From Helianthus annuus (Eukaryota; Streptophyta; Magnoliopsida; Asterales; Asteraceae), in NCBI RefSeq assembly GCF_002127325.2, contig NC_035435.2:120151127-120215126 (forward strand): DNA of 64,000 nucleotides. The letters run 5' to 3'. This document shows, one piece after another, positions 46,879-57,251 of this stretch. Made by a program: the position numbers and the translations under genes. The stretch's first letter is position 1, and each line of letters starts with the position of its first letter. Below the pieces are notes generated by a model. That model saw nothing but the letters and a program-made list of their open reading frames with translations, was not told the origin of the DNA and ran no database searches.

Positions 46879-48675
46879 CTGTGATATTTCGTTATTCAAG
46901 TGGTAAATCAGGGACATTAAGTTGTACTTGATTTTCTACAAATAATTGAGTTGATGAAACTTAAAATTGTTAAATGTTTCCAAGTGGTTGAGAACAATGT
47001 GATGAATTAACCCCAATCTACAAGTGGTTAAATCAACAAAACTTATTTTCCGGAAAAACCATTTTGATTAAAACAAACTTAAGTGTTTTGAAATCATAAT
47101 GGCAAATAGTTTGTTGTAAGGGGGAGTTCTGATTGTTTATGCCGAGTGAATGGCGAATTGAAGCATTTTACAACAGTTGTTATTTTATATGTACAGTTTG
47201 TTTTCAAAAGTTTCTTTTAAATGTTTTTGAATTTTAGGGGGAGTAAGAAATTTCAGAAAATCCAAAAACATTAGAAAATTTAAAAAGTCAAAAACATGAT
47301 AAAATTCAAAATGAGGTTTGTTGAGAAAAGGGAAATGATAGTACATCAGTGGACTATCACAACATGCTAAAGAATTGAAAAGTCAAATGTGATAAACAAT
47401 CTCACTGTGGATGTGCCAGTAGGTTTTTGCACATTCAGTAAATTGTTTTTGAGATATAAATCTAAATTTCAAACTTACTTATATCGTGGGGAATATTTCT
47501 TGGATATATGGGTAACCCCCGAAATCTTGTTTGAAAAGTCCCTCTTTCTGAGATACTAGGTCTTTATACTCAGTGATATCTGGGGTATTATCCCGGGACT
47601 TTTGATTTTACGGAAGCAATGGCCTAGTCCCCGTATAATACTTTGCATTTGCTTGAAATATAGTGCTGCCCTCAGTTCAAAAAATGATGAAACATTGCAA
47701 AATGCTAATCATGTGCTGTTGAAGAAAAGATTCTCTAAAGGGAACACACCAAAAGACGAGCCGTCATCTCTTTGCTGAACGGAAGTTCTGACTTGAGTTC
47801 TCACGGTTTCGCATTTAACCCTTTACAGATATCATCTAGGTATATTCACCTGTAAGACTGAATATTGGGATCTGGATACGAGAGTATATTCAAGTGGTGG
47901 GACACACGAATAGGTTTAAGTCTATTAAAACACTAATTCGTATCTCAAAACAGTTGAACTTTGTGTGAAAATTTAAGTTGATCAGTATACTGACAATCTA
48001 AGTGAATTGTTTAGAACTTAAAATGTTTAAAGCTTAACGGTGTTAGTGATTTGTCTCAAAAACTGATATGATCCTCTTACACAAGCTCACAAAAATATTG
48101 TCTGTAAATATTTCTTTACTGCATTTCTTTAAAATCAAAAATTCAAAAAGATTTTAGTGTGTTTTAGCATAAAATTTTTGAAAAATTCAAAAAGATTTTT
48201 GACAACTGATGTTGAAAAGCTGATTTTCAAAATTCCAAGTGCTAAACATGATGATCATTTTGTGAGGGGGAGTCTATGTTCTTAAACAATTATATTTTGA
48301 ATGTTTGTTTTCAAGTGGTTCATCAGATATTATCATTGACAAATCATTCTGGATAAATTTGAGAGGGTGTCTAGATATATAAATTTGTCAAATGTTAAAT
48401 TTGTGAAATTTATTGTTAGGTAGAGAATGTGCAGGATAGCCTGGATTCTGTTTTTGAGTATAGAGCCAGGTCACGATCCTGATCCTGTTAAAGACCAACA
48501 TCCGAGGAAAGAGTATTTGTTTAAGGGGAGTATATTGGTGTTGAAGAAAACAGAAGAGAAAAGATTGAAGAAGTTTTACATTGTAAAGATTCTTCAAAGT
48601 GAGCAGTCAGACTGATAAAGACTGAAGACGTTGAAGACTCGACACTTACGACTCGTCAACATCCGAGGGGGAGTC

Positions 48676-49137
48676 TGTTGGTGCATACGTCTGTCGACTT
48701 CGTCTTGTATCGAGTCTCGCATGGTTTAGGGCACGAAGTTCGAGAAAACAAGTCAAGAATCTCATTCCGCATGAGATAGCTAATTCCGCTTGTAATGGCC
48801 ATCAGGTAATTCCGTACGGAATTAGCTAGTAATTCCGTTTGAACTATTAATTCCGCATGAAAGCATAATTCCGTGTGAGATGTAATTCCGCTTGAACATG
48901 TTTGGTGCGGAATTAGGTAGCCTATAAATAGCTGACTTGTAATTTCGTTTGGAGTCAGTCTTGTATGTGTATTTCCGGAGCCGAAGTGTTATCTTGCTGT
49001 AAAACTTTGTCAATTCAATCAGAAAGACATTTAAAGTGATATTCTAGCTGAATCAAACTCAATATGTCTGTTTCCGCCTTTCATATTGAGTAGAACGCCT
49101 CTGAACGACTCGTTCCGGGTCCGTACACGATCCTACA
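48676..49137 (+). repeat. Copia LTR, copy B of the triplicated unit
   Basis: 462-bp LTR copy offset 3406 bp from copy A, with one noticed substitution (GGTTTAGGG in place of GGTTCAGGG near 48725). It is followed by the same TCCCC and flank. Confidence 0.92.
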
Positions 49138-49402
49138 TCCCCGGCCAAGGCGGAGCGTACTCGTGGAGTACTTGGACATGTTAAATTATAAAGAAATTAG
49201 TTTTCAAAAAATTACGTATATGTCAAATATTATAAGTTTACTAATATTTATGACAAAATACATAAATATCAATATGAATAAAAAATACATGTTTAAATAG
49301 TAAAGTATCTCAAAAACTGATATTCGAACCGTTTAAAATGATATTCATGATAGATATAGAAATTATGTTACTAAGCCAAACTCCGCCCGACTTGTCCTAC
49401 TA

Positions 49403-50284
49403 ATGATAGATATAGAAATTATGTTATATTTATTTTTTAAGCCAAACTCCGCCCGACTTGTCCTACTAAATACAAAATTTGTTTCAGGGACAAGCTGTGA
49501 AGAGGAATCAAAAAGCTCATTCTGGAAGCAATCAAACAGAGAGTTCCTTGCCAAGAAGCAAGAAAAAGTGAAGAATGGAGCCTATCCAAGAAAGGAGACA
49601 AGAACCTGTTACAAATGCAATGAAGTTGGTCACATTGCATGGAATTGTTCTCAAGCAACAAAAACAAAACAGGAAGTCTCTAAAAAACTTAAAGAAAAAG
49701 TTGTTGAGAAAAATGAACCACCAACTGACAAATTTAAAATTTTTGAAAATTCAACATATGAAGTTGGTGAGTGTTCAAAGACAAGATTTTATAAAAAGAG
49801 AGCTGAGCATGACAACCAAATGTGGGTTGTTAAGAAGTTTGTAGAGAAATTTGGTGATGAGTCTGATTCCACAAAGTCAGAGGAGCCACAAGTTGAGGTT
49901 AAAGAAGAAAACTCAGTGCCTCCTATGGATGATGTTAATTTTCCACCATTGAGGGCTGAGAATTTTAAATCAAAAGTTGGTAAGGTTGAGATCTTGAATC
50001 AATGCTATTCTGAGAGGAAAGAATTTGATGTTGAGAAAGTGTTTAATGGAAATGTTAAAAAGATTTTTGGGAAAATGGTCGAGGGAAAGGCTAAAGGGGT
50101 AAAGGACTTTACGAAACAAAGAAAGCAACTTATTACCCAAGTGAAGTTGAGGAGGAAACATCCAAGTTTGGTCAGGCTTGGATGGCAGTTTTTCACAAAT
50201 AAAATCCTGACTTGCCGGAACTCCCAGGTTGGTAATTGGGGAGTAGGAATCGACATCTTTCTTGAGACATTCACAGGTTGGTAG
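49403..50284 (+). pseudogene. Chimeric ORF across the B/C junction, duplicate of that at 45997
   Basis: This is identical in length and apparent sequence to the chimeric ORF at 45997-46878. It has the same flank-derived start and CCHC knuckle, and the same frame change before its end. It lies downstream of the copy B LTR. Confidence 0.6.
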
Positions 50285-52081
50285 CTGTGATATTTCGTTA
50301 TTCAAGTGGTAAATCAGGGACATTAAGTTGTACTTGATTTTCTACAAATAATTGAGTTGATGAAACTTAAAATTGTTAAATGTTTCCAAGTGGTTGAGAA
50401 CAATGTGATGAATTAACCCCAATCTACAAGTGGTTAAATCAACAAAACTTATTTTCCGGAAAAACCATTTTGATTAAAACAAACTTAAGTGTTTTGAAAT
50501 CATAATGGCAAATAGTTTGTTGTAAGGGGGAGTTCTGATTGTTTATGCCGAGTGAATGGCGAATTGAAGCATTTTACAACAGTTGTTATTTTATATGTAC
50601 AGTTTGTTTTCAAAAGTTTCTTTTAAATGTTTTTGAATTTTAGGGGGAGTAAGAAATTTCAGAAAATCCAAAAACATTAGAAAATTTAAAAAGTCAAAAA
50701 CATGATAAAATTCAAAATGAGGTTTGTTGAGAAAAGGGAAATGATAGTACATCAGTGGACTATCACAACATGCTAAAGAATTGAAAAGTCAAATGTGATA
50801 AACAATCTCACTGTGGATGTGCCAGTAGGTTTTTGCACATTCAGTAAATTGTTTTTGAGATATAAATCTAAATTTCAAACTTACTTATATCGTGGGGAAT
50901 ATTTCTTGGATATATGGGTAACCCCCGAAATCTTGTTTGAAAAGTCCCTCTTTCTGAGATACTAGGTCTTTATACTCAGTGATATCTGGGGTATTATCCC
51001 GGGACTTTTGATTTTACGGAAGCAATGGCCTAGTCCCCGTATAATACTTTGCATTTGCTTGAAATATAGTGCTGCCCTCAGTTCAAAAAATGATGAAACA
51101 TTGCAAAATGCTAATCATGTGCTGTTGAAGAAAAGATTCTCTAAAGGGAACACACCAAAAGACGAGCCGTCATCTCTTTGCTGAACGGAAGTTCTGACTT
51201 GAGTTCTCACGGTTTCGCATTTAACCCTTTACAGATATCATCTAGGTATATTCACCTGTAAGACTGAATATTGGGATCTGGATACGAGAGTATATTCAAG
51301 TGGTGGGACACACGAATAGGTTTAAGTCTATTAAAACACTAATTCGTATCTCAAAACAGTTGAACTTTGTGTGAAAATTTAAGTTGATCAGTATACTGAC
51401 AATCTAAGTGAATTGTTTAGAACTTAAAATGTTTAAAGCTTAACGGTGTTAGTGATTTGTCTCAAAAACTGATATGATCCTCTTACACAAGCTCACAAAA
51501 ATATTGTCTGTAAATATTTCTTTACTGCATTTCTTTAAAATCAAAAATTCAAAAAGATTTTAGTGTGTTTTAGCATAAAATTTTTGAAAAATTCAAAAAG
51601 ATTTTTGACAACTGATGTTGAAAAGCTGATTTTCAAAATTCCAAGTGCTAAACATGATGATCATTTTGTGAGGGGGAGTCTATGTTCTTAAACAATTATA
51701 TTTTGAATGTTTGTTTTCAAGTGGTTCATCAGATATTATCATTGACAAATCATTCTGGATAAATTTGAGAGGGTGTCTAGATATATAAATTTGTCAAATG
51801 TTAAATTTGTGAAATTTATTGTTAGGTAGAGAATGTGCAGGATAGCCTGGATTCTGTTTTTGAGTATAGAGCCAGGTCACGATCCTGATCCTGTTAAAGA
51901 CCAACATCCGAGGAAAGAGTATTTGTTTAAGGGGAGTATATTGGTGTTGAAGAAAACAGAAGAGAAAAGATTGAAGAAGTTTTACATTGTAAAGATTCTT
52001 CAAAGTGAGCAGTCAGACTGATAAAGACTGAAGACGTTGAAGACTCGACACTTACGACTCGTCAACATCCGAGGGGGAGTC

Positions 52082-52543
52082 TGTTGGTGCATACGTCTGT
52101 CGACTTCGTCTTGTATCGAGTCTCGCATGGTTCAGGGCACGAAGTTCGAGAAAACAAGTCAAGAATCTCATTCCGCATGAGATAGCTAATTCCGCTTGTA
52201 ATGGCCATCAGGTAATTCCGTACGGAATTAGCTAGTAATTCCGTTTGAACTATTAATTCCGCATGAAAGCATAATTCCGTGTGAGATGTAATTCCGCTTG
52301 AACATGTTTGGTGCGGAATTAGGTAGCCTATAAATAGCTGACTTGTAATTTCGTTTGGAGTCAGTCTTGTATGTGTATTTCCGGAGCCGAAGTGTTATCT
52401 TGCTGTAAAACTTTGTCAATTCAATCAGAAAGACATTTAAAGTGATATTCTAGCTGAATCAAACTCAATATGTCTGTTTCCGCCTTTCATATTGAGTAGA
52501 ACGCCTCTGAACGACTCGTTCCGGGTCCGTACACGATCCTACA
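52082..52543 (+). repeat. Copia LTR, copy C of the triplicated unit
   Basis: 462-bp LTR, offset 3406 bp from copy B, followed by TCCCC and flank. It is the last of four LTR copies in the window. Confidence 0.92.
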
Positions 52544-52877
52544 TCCCCGGCCAAGGCGGAGCGTACTCGTGGAGTACTTGGACATGTTAAATTATAAAGA
52601 AATTAGTTTTCAAAAAATTACGTATATGTCAAATATTATAAGTTTACTAATATTTATGACAAAATACATAAATATCAATATGAATAAAAAATACATGTTT
52701 AAATAGTAAAGTATCTCAAAAACTGATATTCGAACCGTTTAAAATGATATTCATGATAGATATAGAAATTATGTTACTAAGCCAAACTCCGCCCGACTTG
52801 TCCTACTAATGATAGATATAGAAATTATGTTATATTTATTTTTTAAGCCAAACTCCGCCCGACTTGTCCTACTAAAT

Positions 52878-53167
52878 CTGATTCTGACCGAGGTTGACCG
52901 CGTTTGATTGATTCAGAGTAATCAGGCGGAGTTGAAAAAATCGCATCGACAACCTACCTTATAGAGATTACTCATGAGCCCTTTTAAGACCTTGTTTTAC
53001 AATATAGGTCTACGTTTATGTACTATGGTGTTGAGTAGCATACAACCATTTTTAATAATTAATAGTTAGGTTAATAGTTTACTACATTAATTTTTCGGTA
53101 AAACATATATGTAAAATTTATAAATCACAAAAGGAATTAAATTTGAGATTTTCTCAAGCTTATATAC
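52878..53167. other. Single-copy flank right of the triplication
   Basis: It begins CTGATTCTGACCGAGGTTGA and continues AT-rich, with no coding content. It is the continuation of the copia target region and probably the other side of an older repeat. Confidence 0.5.
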
Positions 53168-53176
53168 TAAAATAAT

Positions 53177-54569
53177 GAGTTAAATGCCCGGATAGTTCTT
53201 GTGGTTTGCCATTTTTTCACCTTTACTCCCTAACTTTTAAAAATTTCTGCTATAGTCCACAACTTTTCAATTTTCGTTCCCGGATAGTCCTTGTGCCTAA
53301 CATCAGTTAGTTTTCTCAGTTAAGATGGTGTGAAATGACAAAAAATACCATTTCCTTAAAAGGGCAAACAACAGGGACTATCCGGGCATTTAATAAATAA
53401 AAAAAATAAAAATCTAATTAATAAGTCAAATTTCAAGTGGGCCCCACAACCTACCCCACCCACACCCTACCCCCTATCATCTTCTTCTTCCTCTTCTCGA
53501 CATCCATCACCCACCTGCAATTCAGATTAAACCAACCACACCACCTGCAAATCAAAACGATAGCCTCTTAACCCTGACCCGCCTTACACAACCCTTTTAT
53601 CAAAATCATGAAAGTGACACCCTCCTCCATCAATCCACCCTTCTTAAAATCATTATAAACTGACATACACAAATCAACATGACCCGTTTTCACACAAATC
53701 AATCGACATACACAAATCAGCCGCCCGAAACCGATTGTTTCTATTCAAACAATACGCAAATCCCCGTCGACCACTACTATCAACCGCTACTGAAATCAAC
53801 AAGAAACACCTCTGTACCACCATACATTTCTGATTTATTCCTTCTCTTGCTTCAATCTTCTGTGCAAATCTGCCATGGCGCTTTCAACATCCGCAATCTT
53901 CACACAAACCCTTCAATCATGTTCCAATTTCATCAATTTGTTTGAACTTTTGATTCCTTAACAAATTGATTCTTATTCAGTTATTCTGGTTTGATTCTTT
54001 TTTTTTTTTTTTGTGAATCGGTTAACAATCAACCAAAACAGAGTAGTGAAATGGAGATTGAAAAGGAAACTAATGGTGATGGAGGTGGTGACAGGTGGTG
54101 GGGTTATGGTGGAGGAGATGACAGGCGACGGTGGTTGGTAGAGGAGGTGGTAGGCGGTGGGGTGATGGTGGAGAAGGTGGCAAGGGTAGGAGGAGGAGAT
54201 GACATCGGCGTTTTTATGGTGGTGACGGTGGAGGCATGGAGGGTTTATTGTGGTGGTGGAGAGAGAGAAAGAAAAGGGAAAAGTGTGAGAGGGAGTGGGT
54301 GTAAAAGTGGGCCCTACATGTTGTTAATTAGATTATTATTTTATTTATTTATTAAATGCCTGGACAGTCCCTGTGGTTTGCCTTTTTTTAAGGAAAGGGT
54401 ATTTGTGTTATTTCAAACCCTATTAACTGAGAAAACTAACTGATGTTAGGCACAGGGACTATCTAGGTATGAAAATTGAAAAGTTAATGACTATAGCTGT
54501 AATTTTAGAAAGTTAAGGATTAAAGGTGAAAAAATGAAAAAGCATAAAGAATATCCAGACATTTAACTC
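53177..54569. mobile_element. Non-autonomous Mutator-like element (MULE) with long inverted arms
   Basis: Both ends read GAGTTAAATGYCYGGATA inward and stay complementary for roughly 270 bp (about 53177-53450 and 54309-54569), ending around GTGGGCCC words. The flanking duplication TAAAATAAT (9 bp, 53168-53176 and 54570-54578) fits Mutator-like elements. The interior has a CT-rich half and a GGTGG-rich half with frames open by low complexity. No transposase or recognisable captured gene was found. Confidence 0.87.
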
Positions 54570-54578
54570 TAAAATAAT

Positions 54579-54874
54579 TAACAAATTTCCAACGAAAAGA
54601 CGTGAGTCACAACTTATTGACTTATTTAGAATGATGCACGATCTCTGTTGTGACTGGTATGATATTCTTTTTTCTGTTCGTACATCTAGTTTGGAAGTTT
54701 AAGGTATACATACTAAATATTTTTTTAATCATAAGTATTAAATACCAATGATAAATAATAAATATAAATAAATGTAAAAGAAACTTTCGATATGTGTCTG
54801 TGAGTGTGTCAAGTCAAAAGGCTTATAAACAAAAAACTAAGAATTTCTTTTGTTAGATATTATGAAAAGAGGAA
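54579..54874. other. AT-rich intergenic DNA, nothing recognised
   Basis: No coding potential or repeat structure was identified between the MULE duplication and the next element end. Confidence 0.4.
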
Positions 54875-54951
54875 GGTGCTGTTTGTTTTTGCAGATATAA
54901 ACTGTCTGCAAGCTGATTTCAACTATTTTCATGTCTGCAACTGAAGATGTG
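54875..54951. mobile_element. Left end of a second PIF/Harbinger-like element, truncated
   Basis: GGTGCTGTTTGTTTTTGCAG followed by CTGTCTGCA words matches the left terminus and subterminal motifs of the element at 33581. It is cut off at the gypsy LTR starting at 54952. The right end is not in the window. Confidence 0.6.
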
Positions 54952-57251
54952 TGTCACACCCCAACCGATGGCGGAATCATCGGGGCATGGCACTGAGCGA
55001 AACAGATTGTCCAGAAGTTTTCATAACAACTATCTATATAATCCAGTTAAAGATACGTCTCATACCGTATCCCGAATAAACAAATACATTATTACAGATA
55101 ACATCCAAACAAGTAGTTCTGTTCCGACAACTCAGATTTAATTAATACAAAACATAAATATTGTTCAAATGCTCCTAAAGACCCAGCCTGACAAGATCTA
55201 CAGGCAACTATGCCCTAGTTGCTTGTTCATGACAGACAACTATTTGTTGGGGGCCTCTAAAGCTTTATTCTAGCTTCACTCCCCTAGCAAGCAAATATCT
55301 TAAACACCTGTCACATACGTTAAAATAAAGTCAATACATAAAATGTAAAGGTGAGCATACAAGTTTAATAATAGCATATAGAGTTCGAATAGTTTACGCA
55401 TAACCAGCACGTACACAGAGGGAAATGATGCATGTTAATTATCGACATGGACCTATCGATACCAACGACTGCGGGTCGACTGTCCGAGACAGTTCGCAAT
55501 ACATGATTACCACCGTAATCCATGCAAGTAATTGTCCTTAACAACCCCCGTGTGAACGGGTGCTGAGTCCAAACTATAGTACTACGTTACTAAGGCAGGT
55601 AGACAGCATTCCACATGTAAACATAACAACAAGCATACATTTAGTCACGTAATACATGCAATCGGTTAGCGTTCAAATAGTTTGAATAGTGTGTTCGATT
55701 GTGATTTTGATAAGTAACGTATGTAACACCCAAAAGTGCTAAAGCAAAAAGGGTTCGAGTATACTCACAGTGATTGATTATGGATTGAAGGGGAGCGCTG
55801 AGAGTAGGGTTAGCCTGAATAGTTCGATAGCACAACAATGAGTAACACGGAAATGCAACAAGTGTAATGGATCGAATAGCCTGGTCGATCGAACAGCAGG
55901 TTCGATCGAACGGGCTGTTCGATCGGCTTGAAAGTCCGTTTGATCGGTCCTGTTCGATCGGCCGGTAGGCTCGATCGGCTGGTCCATTCGAGTGGATTGT
56001 TTCTTCCTCTGATGTGTTTGTGTATGATGGTTTGAACTTTTGAAGTTTTCGTTGTAGTATCTGAGAACACTGAAGTGTTCTTACCTTTCAGGTCGATTGA
56101 TCGAACGGTCTGTTCGATCGGCCGGCTTAACCGATCGGTTAGGAACTTCAGAAGTAGTTCTCAGTAGAATGTCACTCGATCAAACAACCTGTTCGATCGG
56201 CTGGCATTCCATACTACGAGCGAGTTGTAAAATCGGTTAAGTGTTGAAGCATAGTATCTCATGATCCGAAGAGTAATGTTTACCAATCGAGTAGCATATT
56301 CGATCGAACATCGCTTCGTCAATAGCATACTTCATGAGGCTGTTGAAAAGTGTGGAACCATGTGCTAGCCGATCGGCTGGCCCGGCCGATCGGCTGGTAT
56401 GTTCGATCGGTTGGGCTGTTTGTTCGAACAGCCTAGCCGTTCGGCCAGCATTTCTGACCTGGTCGGCCTTTCGTCTAACACTTGGCTGTTTTGGTTATTT
56501 GTTATGATGTTAAGGTATTTTGACAGCGAGTTAAACCATAGAACGTGGGTTCTTACTTGCTTCACCGGTTCGGACAGGAATCACCCAAGTCCGGCCGGTG
56601 AACTGTTCGGAACGGTAGTTTAACGTTTACCCCGAAATCGGTGAACCTCATAGATAGAATCCGAATCTTGAACCTCTTGACTGTTAGAACGATTAGTTAG
56701 TTGGTTCAAGCTCCGTTTCTATCGGTTTTAAGGTTTTGAGTGTAAAAGAGTTGAAAGAAAGTTGGAAATCCTTCTTTCAATCCTTTTTACCATGAAAATA
56801 TTAAGATTCTTACAAATCTTAGTTTGTTTATGTGGAAATCGGTCAGATCCAAGCTATTCACGGTTGAATGAGGCCAAAGTATGATGTTCTTCAAGAACAC
56901 CATGATGACATCATCCAAGAACACTTAGATCTTGGTGATTTCACGGTTAGAAATCAAGTTTTGGAAGATAGAAAGGTGTAGAATCGTGTAATGATAAAAA
57001 AACGTACAAGAATTAGAGTGAAAACTTACCGGAGTTGAGAGAAATCTGAGAAAAGGTGAAGAATAAGGGCTGGTTCGGTCAGAACTTTCCAAAAGTAGTA
57101 AGAGTGACAATGACAGGGCTATTTATAGGCTCCAAAAGAGGAAAGTGTCAGCCGATCGGCCAGGACCTCCGATCGGCTGGGCTGCTCGATCGAACAGCAT
57201 GTTCGATCGGCTAGCCTGTTCGATCGGTGATTCCTGTTCGATCAGGAACAC
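54952..57251 (-). repeat. Minus-strand gypsy-like LTR (3' end at left), incomplete or interrupted
   Basis: The left edge TGTCACACCCCAACCG is the reverse complement of an LTR ending GGGTGTGACA, the same ending seen in the plus-strand LTR at 60946. A reverse TATA box (minus strand CTATAAATAG, 57119-57129) marks its promoter. The region is non-coding and loaded with CGATCG words. The right boundary is taken as the start of the plus-strand LTR, which probably inserted into it; its own 5' end and internal part are not visible. Confidence 0.65.
55866..57248. repeat. CGATCG palindrome array (TTCGATCGAA / CCGATCGG) in the minus-strand LTR
   Basis: At least 17 CGATCG hexamers lie in 55866-56470 and 57150-57240, usually as TGTTCGATCGGCTGGC or GATCGAACAG. 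Many are longer imperfect palindromes (for example AGCCGATCGGCT). The two clusters lie on either side of the TATA box, so in both U3 and transcribed LTR parts. Confidence 0.85.

Larger units (their letters stand above)
42655..52873 (+). repeat. Tandem triplication of a 3.4-kb unit (copia 3' part plus flank)
   Basis: Copy A is 42655-46061 (3407 bp), copy B 46062-49467 and copy C 49468-52873 (3406 bp each). Each unit runs from inside the gag second-knuckle region through the non-coding 3' tract and 3' LTR to about 330 bp of flanking DNA. Junctions share AAAT, present at the gag breakpoint (42655), both joints and the right edge (52874-52877). B and C share at least four differences from A (near 43281, 43685, 43770 and 44088) plus loss of one T near 43297. 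B and C differ from each other at one noticed site (48727). The final flank at 52878 onward is single copy. Confidence 0.95.

Noticed and set aside
53679..54443. Captured host gene inside the MULE (Pack-MULE)
   Set aside because: The frames are short or low complexity (Gly/Arg-rich) and no recognisable exon or domain was found.
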